A stretch of DNA of 64,000 nt from positions 110,545-174,544 of the forward strand of contig JAREIK010003373.1 of assembly GCA_029783825.1 (NCBI GenBank), given 5' to 3'. Numbering within the stretch: the first letter of the stretch is position 1; every line of letters begins with the position of its first letter. This document shows, piece after piece, positions 12,801 through 25,147 of this stretch. The translations under genes were made by a program, and so were the position numbers. The notes under the pieces are model-generated. The model was given only the letters and a program-made list of their open reading frames with translations. It did not search any database and was not told the DNA's origin. The DNA comes from Sapria himalayana. Lineage: Eukaryota > Streptophyta > Magnoliopsida > Malpighiales > Rafflesiaceae.

Positions 12801-13068
12801 TTTATATTTAGTGCCAAAGACAACAAGGTAGTGTTGAATGTGGATACTATGTGATGAGATATATGAGAGATATCATTCTCGATCAACGATGTCTTACAAC
12901 AAAGGTATGTGTTGATTTGTTGGTTCTCAATATATCAGTGTTTTTTTTATTTTCCAATTTAATTGATGAAAATATTACATTACTTTTCAATAGTTTAATG
13001 GGATGAAATCATACAACAAAGATGAGTTGGATGAAGTACGATCTAAATGAGTGATGTTTGTGACTTAA
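9873..13068 (+). pseudogene. TNPA-type (Transposase_24) gene with C-terminal Ulp1/C48 protease domain, degraded
   Basis: Exons follow with good GT/AG borders: 9873-10133, about 10225-10436, 10506-10598, 10686-10799, 10897-11263, 11512-11739, 11840-12087, 12226 to about 12400, about 12443-12547, 12615-12684, 12812-12904 and 12994-13068. The first part matches the plant Ptta/En/Spm Transposase_24 family (AAFILDCESRRNCIKT, KPPVEYSFIEDED, NHHLSRNGYAGLEEEM, DILTEALGTPEYIGRVRAKG). The exon at 11512 resembles the DUF8039-type module often linked to it. The last part is a Ulp1 cysteine protease with HWVLVVLD (His codon 12447), YYLDSL (Asp codon 12498) and QQGSVECGYYVMRYM (Cys codon 12839), so the full triad is present. 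TNPA-type proteins bind subterminal repeats; Ulp1 domains cleave SUMO-like conjugates. Stops at 10338, 10395 and 13048, a frameshift near 10930 and an unclear exon junction at about 12400-12442 make it a pseudogene. Confidence 0.9.
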
Positions 13069-14440
13069 TTAATACTTTCCTCGGTTTGAAAAGCATTTGG
13101 GACACCTTTTTGTATTGAAGTATGAACAAATTTTGGCATTTCCTAACTTTAACTTTTGATGAGGTTCATACTTTATATCTTGTTTGACCCAAACTATGAC
13201 TGAACATAAATATTAGACATAATCATTTGAAGACATTTTTGTATTTTCCATACACATTCATTATATTTGTCTAATTTCCAAATGTTGAATTATGTTAGTA
13301 TATTGTATGCATGATTCATAGGTATTTAAAGGTAAACTTTTTTTTGGTCAAGTTAGAAGATCTTCCATCCAACTTTGGAATGGTCCATGAATTATTGTGA
13401 TAATAAAGGTATTTTTCATTACGAGATACAGGTTTATTACTTCTTACTTTCTATTAAATATTCAAAACTTGAATATGCAATTGGAATTTTATTGTTATCA
13501 TATAATCTTTTGTTTATGTTTTCAACAATAGATTTTTTTGTAGATTGGCAATGGAAAAAATTATGATTTTGACTTTTGGCTTCAATACTATACCACAACA
13601 TTGTAAATTACCTTTTCACCCTTATAAAACACAATTATTATTTCAAGGCTGCAATTTTTATTACATAGCCTTTATTTTATTAATGAATCTAAAATTATAA
13701 GTTGATTGGATTACTATATATGTGTAATAAATTGAACTTGAAATTACATTACATAGAATCTCATCGAGTTTTTTTAATGTATTGGGAAGATGACAAGTAA
13801 TTTAACTTTTTATTTTATTAAATTTAATTGGTTTTTGTAGTGTTTCTTCAAGTAGTTTGTGAGATCTTTCAACTCACTACACACATATACGTTTTTAAAG
13901 AATTATTATTGTTTTGTATTTTAAAATATTTGATCAACTTTTATGTCATAAATAAAAAATCTCTTGCTTTATATTTTACACATTACTACTAACTTTATTT
14001 TTGTTGTTGTTACATTTTTTTAATCATATATGTCAATCGTTATATAAATTATTTTCATGATATGTTGTTATAATTTTTTTTATTTTCCAATGCTCTATAA
14101 TATATTTTTTTCTGCAACTATAATTATTTATTGTTAATCTTTTTGTATGTAGGTTACCTTTTTTGGAAATTAACTTTCAACTTTTCCAGGCTAGCATAAT
14201 GTAGTTTCTTGGAGATTAGGCACAATTGCCTTGCATTAATCAGAAAATTTGAATTGAATTAAAGAATTGAATGTTGAAATTGTGTTATAATTTTTTTTTG
14301 AATTGTAAGAAGTCCAAGTTCCCCATTGTACTTAATAACTTTATTCTTGGTATGGATTGTAAAGTATGTTTTTCTTATGTGCATGCAGTATTATAATAAC
14401 AGGTGAAAATATATTTACAATAATTATTACATTTATATTT
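13069..14440. other. AT-rich 3' non-coding region of CACTA-1
   Basis: No supported gene was found. There is an open frame of 63 codons at 13375-13566 with no recognisable motif. The region probably includes the 3' UTR of the TNPA-type gene and filler before the right subterminal repeats. Confidence 0.5.
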
Positions 14441-14727
14441 AATTAAATCATTATCTTCCTTGACACTTTTACTAAATGTCATTGTATTCTAATAATTTAA
14501 GATTGATACAACAAATTATGACATTTTATGAGTATCAAGGTAGATTGGTATAATAAACAAGGACACTTTATTTTAGCGTCAAGGTTTTTTTCAACGACAC
14601 TGCTAATAAATGACATTATCGGCAAAGACTTTTTATGTCACGCTAGCGGATGACGCTATCGATAAGCGACATGAATTATATTTAATGATACTTTTTAAGC
14701 ATCTTTGATTATGATTTTGTTGTAGTG
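14441..14727 (+). repeat. CACTA-1 right subterminal repeats and right TIR
   Basis: Repeated short motifs such as AATGACATT, GACACT, TGTCACGCTAGCG and ATGACGCTATCG occur in both orientations, ending in the TIR at 14714-14727. They parallel the TGACA/TGTCA motifs at the left end and are the expected binding sites for a TNPA-type protein. The target duplication AAT follows at 14728-14730. Confidence 0.75.
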
Positions 14728-14894
14728 AATAGATAGATAGATAGATATACAATTTAATAGATAGATTGATAGACTGATTGATTGAGAGATAGATAGATTG
14801 ATAGTCAAATTGGTAGACATATATATAGACACATAAATTGAAAAATAAATAGAGGTATAGATAGACAGACAGATAGTTATATATATAGATAGAT

Positions 14895-14929
<35 letters not shown>

Positions 14930-15825
14930 CTAATAGATAGATAGATAAATAGATAGATAGACAGATAAATAGATAGATTGATTGACAAATAGATAGACAT
15001 GTAGATACACACAAAGGTATATAAATAGATAGTATATATAGATAGATAAAAATATAGATAGATAGTCATATATATAGATAGATAGATAGACAGATAGACA
15101 AAGAGATAGACATATTGATAGACATATAGATATATAGACAGACATATAGATATATAGACAAGAATATAGATAGATATATCAATTGATAGATACTTAGTTA
15201 GATAGATATAAAGACCCTTTAGATAGACATATAAGTAGGCAAATAGAAAGATTCATAGACAAATAGAAAGATAGATAGATAGATATATGTACATATAGTC
15301 ATATAGAAATATATATAGATAGAAAGATAAACAGATAGATAGATAATGAGATTGACAGATAGATAGACAAGTATACACATAGACTGATTGATAGATAGAA
15401 AGATAAATATAAAGATAGATAGATATATAGATATTTAGATATATAGATATTATATATATAGACATGTATAAAGATAGACATATACACAAGTAGAAAAATA
15501 GATCGATAGCTAGACAGGTAGATAGATAGATAGACAGATAGGTAGATAGACAGACAGACAGATAGATAGATAGACATATAGTCTGATATACATATTGAAA
15601 GATTGAGAGATAGAAAGATAGATAAATAGGTAGTTATATAGATAAAGAGATAGAAATATAAATATAGAGATGGAGAGATAGAGAGAATTAGATAAATAAA
15701 GATATAAACATATATATTAATAAAGAGATAGAGAGATAGAGAAATAGATAAAAAAAGATAGACTAATAGATAGGTATATAGGTAGACATATAAAAGGATA
15801 GATAGATAGATAGATAGCTATTATT

Positions 15826-16110
15826 AGGTTGGTAGCTACTAGCTAGGGAGGTAGGTAGGTATTAAGATCGGTAGTTAGCTAGGTAGAGAGATAAAGAGGT
15901 ATAAAGATATAGAGATATAAAGATACAGAAATAGCAAGGTAGAGAAATAGATAGGTAGAAAGCTAAAGAAATAGAGAGAATTAGAGCTAGAAAGATATAG
16001 AGATAAAGAGAATGAAAGATAAAAAGATAGAGAGAAAGAGAGTTAGATAGCTAAAGAGATATCAAGATAAAAAGGTAGATAGATATAGAGATAAAGAGAA
16101 AGATAGATAG
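15826..16110 (+). repeat. GGTA-then-GAGATA composite sub-block, copy 2
   Basis: The head contains GGGAGGTAGGTAGGTATT, like copy 1 (GCAAGGTAGGTAGGTATT), and the tail is GAGATA/AAAGATAG-rich. With CACTA-1 removed it lies only about 1.5 kb from copy 1. Confidence 0.6.
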
Positions 16111-16653
16111 ATAGAAAGATAGAAATAAATAAAGATATTTAGAATGATAGATTGATAAATAGTAGATAGACATATAGACAGATAAACAAAAAGATTGATA
16201 AATAGATATACATATTGATGGATAGAAAGCTAGATATGTAGATAGATAAATAGCTTGATAGACATATATTTAAAAAGAATGACATATAGACTGACAAACT
16301 GATAGATCAATATATTGATAGATTGACAAACAAATAGATAGATAGACACATAAATAGACATTTGACAGATAGTTAGGCTGACAGAAAGATCGATAGATAG
16401 ACTGATAGATAGATAAATAGGTAGATAGATAGATAGATAGATATATATATATATATATATATATATATTGACAGATTGATTGACATATAGATACATAGAC
16501 AGACACAGATATATAGATATATAGAAAAGTAGATAAATAGATATATTGATAAAAATTTTGATAGATAAATTGATAGACAGGATGAAAGAAAGAAAGAAAG
16601 ATAGATAGATAGACAGACAGATAGATAGATTACCAAATAAAAAAAATTGACAA

Positions 16654-16686
<33 letters not shown>

Positions 16687-18548
16687 GCGATAGAAAAATA
16701 GATAGACAAATAGATAGACATATATAAACATATAGAATAGATATACAAAATGATAGATTGATAGATAAACAAATAAATAATCAAGTAGTTAGTTAGATAG
16801 ATAGATAAATAGAAAGACAGAAAGATAAACAGATAAGATAGAAGGATAGATAGACAGATAAATAGACATATAGAGAGACAAAAAGATAAATTGTTCTATA
16901 GATAGATAGATATACTGATTGATATATAGATGAATAGACAAATTGATAGATAGAAAAATAAATATTTTGATAGACATATAGATAGAAAATTTATAGATAG
17001 ATTGATAGATAGATAGATATATATATACAAAGATAGATAGACTTATAGATAGACAAATAGATAGAAGATAGAGATATAGATTGATAGATGGATAGATAAA
17101 TAGTAGATAGATTGATAATTAGATATATAGATAGATATACAGATTGATAGATAGTTTGATAAATAGATAGATTAATAGATAAAAAACAATAGTTTCATTG
17201 ATAATTAGATAGATAATGGATAGATTACTAGATAGATAGATATATAGATAAATAGTAGATAGATTATTATAAAAGTAGATAGACAGATCAACAAATAGAC
17301 AAATAACATACAGAAAAATAGATAGACAAATAGATAGACAAATAGATAGACAAACATACAAATAGCCATATATATAGACAAATTGTTAGACAAGCATATA
17401 GATATATAGAGAAATAGATAGAAAGATTAATTGATTGATAGATAGATAGATTGATTGATTGAATGACAGATTGATAGATAGGTTGATAGATAGATTCATA
17501 GTGAGATATATAGACAAATAGATATACAGATAGATAGATAGATAGATTGATTGACATATATATTGAAAGATTGATCGACATATTTATATACAGATTGATA
17601 GACAAATTGATAGATACATAGAAGACAGATTGATCGTCAAATTGATATACAGATTAATAAACAGATTGGTAGATAGATTGATAGATAGATAGATTGACCA
17701 ATTGATAGATAGTTTCATAGGCATATTGATGATAGATTGATATGTAGATTTAAGGTAGATAGATATATAAATAAAGAAATAGATAGATAGATAGACAGAT
17801 AGATAGATAGATAAAAAATTTATAAATAGATAGATAGACACATAGATTGACAAACAGATAGATAGACAAAAAGAAAGACATATAGATAGATATATAGATA
17901 GATAGATAGATAGATATATAAATATCCAGATATATAGATAGATATATAGATAGATAGGGAGATAGATATATAGACAGATAGATAAATATTGATAGATATA
18001 TAGAAAATAGATAGATTAATAGAAAAATAGATAGATAGTCATATATAGATATAGATAAAAAGATTGACATACAAATAGATAGACAAATCAATTGATTGGT
18101 TGATTGATATATTGATAAATAGATTGATATACAAATTAATAAATAGACAGATTAACAGATTGATAGAAATATTGATAGATAGATAGATATATAGATTTAT
18201 AGATGAATGGATAGATTGATTGATAGACAGATATATAGATATATTAATAGACAGATATATTAATAGATAGATAGAAATAATGATAGGTAAATAGATAGAG
18301 AGAGAGAGAGATAAACACATTTATAGATTATTAAATTGATAAAAAGAGAGATAGATAGACTGACATATAGATAGATACATAGATAAATAGATACATAGAC
18401 AGATAAATAGACATATAGATAGACAAATAGATACATAGATAGATATATAGAAAGATTGATTTATAGACAGATTGAAATACCAATAGATAAATAGATCGAT
18501 ATACAGTTAGATATACAAATAGATAGACAGATTGATGGAAAGATATAT

Positions 18549-18550
<2 letters not shown>

Positions 18551-18616
<66 letters not shown>
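18551..18616. repeat. Compound (TA)n(CA)n microsatellite
   Basis: About 44 bp of alternating A and T passes directly into about 22 bp of AC dinucleotides inside the GATA array. Confidence 0.9.
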
Positions 18617-19350
18617 TCATAGATAGATAGATAGATTGATAGATAGATATATAGAAAGATAGACAAACAAATATATAGATATATAGAAAGGCATATAGAT
18701 ATATAAATATATAAATAGACAGATAAATATATAGACAATTAGATAGATAGATTATTAGACAGATATATAGACACATAGATAAATAGAAAAATAAATAGAT
18801 AGAGAGATAGACAAAAAGATAGTAATATAGATAGACAGATAGATAGACAGACATATAGATTGATCGATATATATATACAATCTAATAGGCATATTGATAT
18901 ACAGATTGATATATTGATTGATATAGAGAATTTTATACAAATAGATACACATATAGATAGATATATAGATATATGATTAGATAGATTGATAAATAGATAG
19001 ACAGATAGATCAGATAGATAAATAGATAGACAGACAGACATATAGATAGATAGATAGACATATATATAGATAGATAGAAAGTTAGACATTCAGTCAGATA
19101 GATAGATAGATAAATAGATAGAAAATTAGATATATAAACATACAGATAGATATATAAATAGATATATATTGACAAATATATAAATAGATATATAGACAAA
19201 TAGATAAATAGATAGATAGAAAGATAGATAGATAGACAAATTGATTGATAGTTATATATATAATGAGATAGAAATATAGAGATATAAATAGACAGACATA
19301 AAGATTGATTGATTGATTGACATATTAATAGATAGATTAATAAATAGAAT

Positions 19351-19917
19351 GTATATTTGGCTTTGTTTAGAAAGCCAAATATGATGAAGGGTTTGTTTAG
19401 AAAGGGATATAGAAGGGAGAAAAGAAATAGAATGTATATTTGTCTTTGTTTTCTTGGTTTTCTTAGCAGCACAGGTATTATACAGCATATATGATGAAGG
19501 GTTAGTCAAGCTCTTGTAACAGCATATAAAGTGTAGAGTGCAGCATATATAGTGAAAGTCAAGGCTCCGGAACAGCATATAAAGTGAAGAACTAGAAGGA
19601 GCAAGATTCAAAGGGCTAGAGAAAAAGTGTAGCATGAAGGGTGTTTATGCAATAAAGTTTCAGGGAAAGTTAACATTAAGGAAGTGGGCATATAACCGAG
19701 TTACAAGTTCAGAATGGAAGTTAAAAATAGCTCAAGATCTTTAAACAAATAAGCTCAAAGCGAGCACACGTACTCATATTAAAATTAGGCTTGGTTCTTT
19801 GTCTATTTTTTTCATTAAAGTGTATGGGTGTAAGAGGGATAAGGGTAGATTTTAGTTTGTAAAAAGGGTATTCCTCCGCCAAAAGAGAGGGTTAAAATTA
19901 ATAAACAACTTTTTTAA
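19351..19917. other. Unclassified 0.57 kb unique insert in the GATA array
   Basis: The GATA repeat stops abruptly and non-repeat sequence of mixed composition follows, until GATA resumes after an A-rich end (about 19911-19922). The left edge forms a perfect 12-bp stem hairpin (19353-19382). GTATATTTGNCTTTG occurs twice (19351 and about 19432), and CAGCATATA-type motifs recur about four times between 19475 and 19585. No TIR pair, no TG...CA LTR ends and no clear target duplication were found. It could be a degraded transposon fragment, a retroposed sequence or original flanking DNA. A 127-codon minus-strand frame across it has no recognisable motif. Confidence 0.6.
19353..19382. other. Perfect 12-bp inverted repeat (hairpin)
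   Basis: ATATTTGGCTTT and AAAGCCAAATAT are separated by the 6-nt loop GTTTAG. It lies exactly at the left boundary of the unique insert. Confidence 0.85.
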
Positions 19918-21180
19918 AAAAATAGATAGATTAATAAATAGATTGATTGACATATTGATTCGCAGGTTTATAAATAAATTAATAGAAAAATTTATAGTCA
20001 GATTGATAGATAAATAGATAGGATAGATTAACAAATAATTATAAAGATAGATATAAAATAGATAGAGAGATAGATAGACAAACAAATAAATAGTTAGATA
20101 GATATACACATTTATAGATTATTAGATATATTGATAGATAAATAAATTGATAGACAGATAAAAATATAGATAGATAGATAGATAGACAGATAGATACATA
20201 GATAGATAAATAGACAAATAGATAGACATAAAGATAGACAAAAAGATTGAAAGATAGATAAATATATAGATAGATAGTTTGATTGATTGAAAGATAAATA
20301 TATAGATTGATAGACAGATAGTTAGACAAATAAATAAATAGATTTATATATAGACTTATAGTGAGATAGATATATATATATACATAGATAGATATATTGA
20401 TTTAAAGATAGATAAATATATAGATAGATAGACAGACATATATATATAGATATATAGATAGATAGACAGGTATATAGATTTATACATAGACAGATAAACA
20501 TATAGACAAATTGATAGACATATTATTTAATAAATAGATAGATAGATAGATAAATTGATAGATAGATAAAAAAAATAGATTATTAGATAGATAGTAAAAA
20601 ATATAGTAGGACAGAAAGATAGAGAAACTGATAGACCAACCGACAGATACATTGATAGATAAATTGAAAGATAGATTGAAAGATATATTGAAAGATAGAT
20701 AGTTAGATAGATAGATAGACAGATAGACAAACAGATAGATAGACAAATAAATAGAAAAATAGATAGATATATAAATAAATAGATAGATAGTTAGGCAAAT
20801 TTATTGAAAGATTGATAGACCAATTTATAGATAGATTGACAGATAGATAGATTGAAACATTGATAGAAAAATTGATAAATAGATTGATAGTCATATTGAT
20901 AGACATATTGATTGGCAGATTGATGGATAGATAAATAGATAGATAGACAGATAGATTAACATATAGATAGACAAATATATAGATAGATAGAGAGATAGAT
21001 AGATAGACAGATAAATAGAAATGTAAATAGATAGATAGTTAGATATATAGATAGATAAAAAGATAGTCATATAGATATATAGATAGATAGTTAGATAGAC
21101 AGATAGATAGTTAGATAGACAGATAGATAGATATACAGATAGACATATACATAGATAAATAGATATATAGATAGACAGAC

Positions 21181-21228
<48 letters not shown>

Positions 21229-22558
21229 TATTTATAGATAGATAGATAGATAGACAAATTTATAGATAGATTGATAGAAAGACAGACATACAGATAGACA
21301 TATAGATAGATAGACATTTACATAGATAGTTATATTGATAGAAAGACAAATTGATATATAGATAGATAGATAGATATATAGATAGATAGCTATATAGATA
21401 TATAGATTTATAGATTTATAGATCAAGAGATAGGTATATAGACAAATAGATAGACAGATTATTAGGTATATAGATAATAAGATATATTGATAGATATATA
21501 AACAAACAAACAAATAGATAAATAGATAGATAGAAAAATTGTAGAACACATATTTAAATATTTTGATAAATAGATCGATTGATAGAAAGAAAAATAGATA
21601 GATAAATAGACAATTTGATCGATAGATTAATAGTTAGATTTATAGATATATTTATAGATAAATAGATAGATAGATAGATAGATAAAATATATATACATAA
21701 ATAGTTAGACTAATAGATAGACAACTATATAGACATATATATATAGACATTTAGATATACAAATTGATAGACAGACATATAGATAGATATATAGACTGAT
21801 AGATAATATATAGATAGACATATAGCTAGATAGATAGATATACATAAATATAGATATATAGATAGGTAGTTAGATAGGTAGATAGATAAATAAATAAATA
21901 GATAGATAGATTGATTGATAGATAGATAGAGAAATGGATAGAAAGACGGATAGATAGATAGATAGATAGATAGATAAATCGAAAAATAGATAGTCATATT
22001 GATAGACACATAGATATACTAATAGATAGACAAATAGATAGATAGATAGATCGATATATATATATATAGATCGATAGAAAAATATACAAATATATAGATA
22101 GATAGATTGATTGATTGATTCATAAACAAATAAATAGACAGATAGATATATAGATAAATAGATAAATAAATAGATTGGTAAATATATAGATAGATAGATA
22201 GTCAAATAGATAGATATATATACAAATAGATAGACAATTTGATAGACAGATTGATAGACCAATTGATAGATGCTTTTATATACATATTGATATACATATT
22301 TATAGATAGATTTTTAGACAATTAGATATATAGATTGCTAGATAGTTATATACACAGATATATTGATAGATATATAGACAGAAATATAGATAGATAGATA
22401 TACAAATAGACACACACCTAAATCAGCAAATAGATAGAAAAATTGATATAAAAAATTGATAAATAATCAGATAGATAGATAAATAAATAGATAAATAGAT
22501 AGGGAGATAGATAGACATGTAGATACCTAGTTTGATAGACAAATAAATAGACAGATAG
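19918..22558. repeat. Degenerate GATA/GACA array, block III
   Basis: It continues block II in the same orientation up to the solo LTR. It includes a pure (TA)n run at 21184-21224. Confidence 0.95.
21184..21224. repeat. (TA)n microsatellite
   Basis: About 41 bp of uninterrupted AT dinucleotides inside the GATA array. Confidence 0.9.
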
Positions 22559-22889
22559 TGTTGTATATCATTTTTTTGATTATCTATTTTGTATTACCAA
22601 AATATTTATGTTTTAGTATTTTCATGTAAGTGTAGGAAATAAAATATTAAGAGGCCGAGAATGCAACAATAGCATACTAATGGAGGTTCCATTTTCTAGT
22701 GGATGTAGCTAGTCATGTTGAACTACTAGTGAACCACATTATTTCGTGCATTTCCCTTGTGGTTTTGTTTCGTTTATTGATTCTGCCATGGTTAGATTGT
22801 GGTTGTGGATTGTATTTATATCTATTGTTGTAGTTTCTCTATTGTTCTCTTCTTCTGAATCATAATCATGGAAGCACAATTGCCCAACA
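22559..22889 (+). mobile_element. Solo LTR of a Ty1/copia-type retrotransposon (LTR-1)
   Basis: The 331-bp sequence begins TGTTGTATATC and ends TTGCCCAACA. It contains GTGGATGTAGCTAGTCAT followed by GTGAACCACATTAT, a block typical of plant copia LTRs near the transcript end. It aligns along its whole length with 56533-56859, and its 3' half aligns with 31557-31743. The 5 bp before it (GATAG) compare with GATTG after it once the hAT insertion at its 3' edge is removed, a 4/5 target duplication. No internal retrotransposon sequence is present. Confidence 0.8.
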
Positions 22890-22893
22890 GTTT

Positions 22894-23361
22894 TAGAGGT
22901 GACGGGCCCGCTCGGGCCAGGTAAAAAAGTTTTTATTTATTTATTATTTTGTTTTAATTTTTATTTTAATTATATAAATTATTAAATTATATATAAAATT
23001 ATAGATAATGTATAATATAAATATTTATAATATGAAAATTGTTAAAATAAATTATTAAAATTACAAAGTTAAAATTTTTTTTAATGTAATATAAAATTAG
23101 TTTAAATTTTATTAGAATTATATAATAGAGTTATAAATTTTCAAATGAAAAATTAAAACAAAAAAAATAAATAAATCAATAAACTATGTTAAAAAAATTA
23201 AAAAGTAAAAAAAACATAAGCAAACCAAATGAAAAATGACCAATCAGCCATTAGATACCGAAAGTCCGAACCAAACAAATTAAAGTTTCAACGTAACATA
23301 TAAATAAAGCGTATAATCAATAAAAAACAAAACATCAAAATCAAATAATAGTAGATCATCA
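22894..23361. other. AT-rich 3' non-coding end of the hAT element
   Basis: After the GC-rich TIR (22894-22920) the sequence is A/T-rich with no gene. It is the 3' flank of the minus-strand transposase. Confidence 0.6.
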
Positions 23362-24831
23362 TCAATTATCAATCGGCATATCATGAGCATCATCAGCCGC
23401 AACATCAAGATCAGTATCATATGGATCATCATCATCAGCAATCAACTCCTCCGCTATCATTGTAGAGGCGACTGTAGTCCCAGTCCCAGTCCCAGCTCCA
23501 GCACGATCATGGATGATAAACCTTGAATCCTCCTAATCCTTCAAACAAGCCAATGCCTCAACAATATCTGGACGTAATCTCGATCTCCTATCCAAAATCA
23601 CGTTCACTGCAATAGAAAAACTAGACTCTAATGCTATGCTTGATACTGGAGGAGTCAGTAGATCCCGTGCCATCCTAGATAGCATGGGAAGTGGACTCAT
23701 ATGATTTTCTACCACCGTAATATATCAAGATTCTTAGTATCATAATGTGATAAAATTGAGTAGTAATCGGTATCTAAGTACCGAGAAAGCTCGCTACTAT
23801 GTGATAGTCCACCCATACGTTTCCCCCTCGCTAGCTGAATGGAAAAATTGTCATCTCCGAACAAGGTATCAATGTCTGTAATCATAGTCTCACTACCACC
23901 ACCACCAAACCTAGTATCGTAGTATGTGAATAGGTCAGTCAGCTTCTCGTGAATGAACCCTTCAGGTGGCTCTTCTAGGTTCATGCACGAGGAAATGTAA
24001 GTCATGGTGTTTTCTATCCCTTCCACCTTAACCCTAGGGTCCATGCATATAGCGAGGCAATAAAGAGATGGAACAGTGGACCAGTACTTTAAGTACTTGG
24101 TTTCCATCTTTGCAACCATATGGCTAAGTGTCAGGTCAGCTCGATACTTCCTAAACATGCTACTAATGTTGCATATGCACCGGAGTGCAATGCAAGTCGT
24201 TGGCGTATAAATCGACGAACTCGTTGTGTCATAAAAAATCTTCAAGAATTTCATAAATGAAATTCCTGAAGCCCAGTCAGTGTCGTCAATAATAAGTTCG
24301 TCACTCTTACTATTGACGTAGTCGGATATCATGTGTTTGCATCCAACACATGATTCCAACACATGATTCCACCATCATGTACGTGTAATTCCAACGATGT
24401 CTCACATCCGATTGGAATTTCTTCTTCTTAAGATTCACAGACAAACAGAGACTACCAAACTCTTGTTGTCTGTGAGGAGTGAGAATATATTTTAGTGCAT
24501 TACGTATATTATCCATCAATGTGATAAGCAGGCTGAAAATATGTCTGCATGATGCGTACTATCCTTGGATCTTCCAAAATTTGATCGGAAGACCCATCAA
24601 TGTGATAATTCAGGCCATGTCATCCATACTCAACTTGCTGGAGTATATGAAGGGAGTAAACTTTGAGACTGAACTCGATCTAGTCTCAAAAAATGCAGTG
24701 CCAAGTTGGGTTTGCCTAGGATCTAATGAACCATGTTTTTTGGTGCATAATTCGGCATGCCTCTTAAGGTGCCCAGTCCCAAACGAACTCTTACATGTTA
24801 AAAGTCTCATACAATATTTGCACTGTGCCAT
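23362..24831 (-). pseudogene. hAT transposase, degraded and missing its central part
   Basis: From the N terminus it has a BED-type zinc finger (CKYC ... GTGHLKRHAELC, 24831 to about 24700). A gap follows, then SDVRHRWNYTYMMVESC (about 24360-24430), the RNase H-like C-terminal region with YWSTVPSLYCLAICMDPRVK, and the hAT dimerisation domain (MSPLPMLSRMARDLL, SSIALESSFS, RRSRLRPDIVEALACLKD). It ends with an acidic tail reaching a TGA at 23362-23364. Intact relatives have several hundred residues between finger and core; here only about 90 bp lie there, so the first part of the catalytic domain is deleted. A TAG at 23533-23535 replaces the usual Trp after LKD. Stops or frameshifts near 23710 and 24360 add further damage. 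It is non-functional. Confidence 0.9.
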
Positions 24832-25115
24832 TTCTTCTTCCTCACCCCGAATATTTTTTTTGTGTTATTATATTAAAATGAGTCAAACTACAGAAGTTCT
24901 CCTAGTTTTTTGTTTTTTAGAAGTTTGGGTTGAGACGACTGGACAAACCAAAGTTTCAGCAGCCTCAAACCTTTGTGTAATATTTTCATTTTCTAAATTT
25001 AAATATGTTTCATTAGTATTTGTCATTTTTTAGGATTTTTGTTAATAATAATAGTTATTTAGAGACTAGATGACTGATTTTAAAATTTTCTATTTTTGGT
25101 CTAGAGAGAGAAACT

Positions 25116-25147
<32 letters not shown>

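Larger units (their letters stand above)
2740..14727 (+). mobile_element. Full-length CACTA (En/Spm) DNA transposon, CACTA-1
   Basis: The element starts CACTACCACAAAAC and ends with the inverse of CACTACAACAAAAT. It is flanked by the 3-bp direct repeat AAT (2737-2739 and 14728-14730), and removing it rejoins GATA repeats seamlessly. Length is 11,988 bp. In order it holds a left subterminal repeat region, a captured helicase fragment, a duplicated subterminal block, a captured scramblase exon, a TNPD-type transposase pseudogene, a TNPA-type/Ulp1 pseudogene and a right subterminal region. The 3-bp duplication and CACTA ends are diagnostic of the superfamily. Both genes carry stops and frameshifts, so this copy is not autonomous, although its ends look usable. 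Confidence 0.95.
14728..19350. repeat. Degenerate GATA/GACA array, block II
   Basis: It has the same repeat and orientation as block I, of which it is the direct continuation once CACTA-1 is removed. It contains several pure (TA)n runs, for example 14897-14924, and a compound (TA)n(CA)n tract at 18551-18616. It also holds a GGTA/GAGATA composite sub-block near 15826. Minus-strand Tyr-Leu-Ser-Ile open frames are artefacts. Confidence 0.95.

Noticed and set aside
13375..13566. Additional exon or small gene after the Ulp1 domain
   Set aside because: The TNPA-type gene already ends at a plausible TAA (13066-13068). The frame has no motif, and its hydrophobic content is what AT-rich DNA gives by chance.
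2740..14727. Functional autonomous CACTA transposon
   Set aside because: Multiple stops and frameshifts break both genes, in exons that align well with conserved motifs.
19351..19917. Solo LTR or SINE
   Set aside because: It has no TG...CA ends, no target duplication, no Pol III A/B box that I could recognise and no convincing poly(A) tail.
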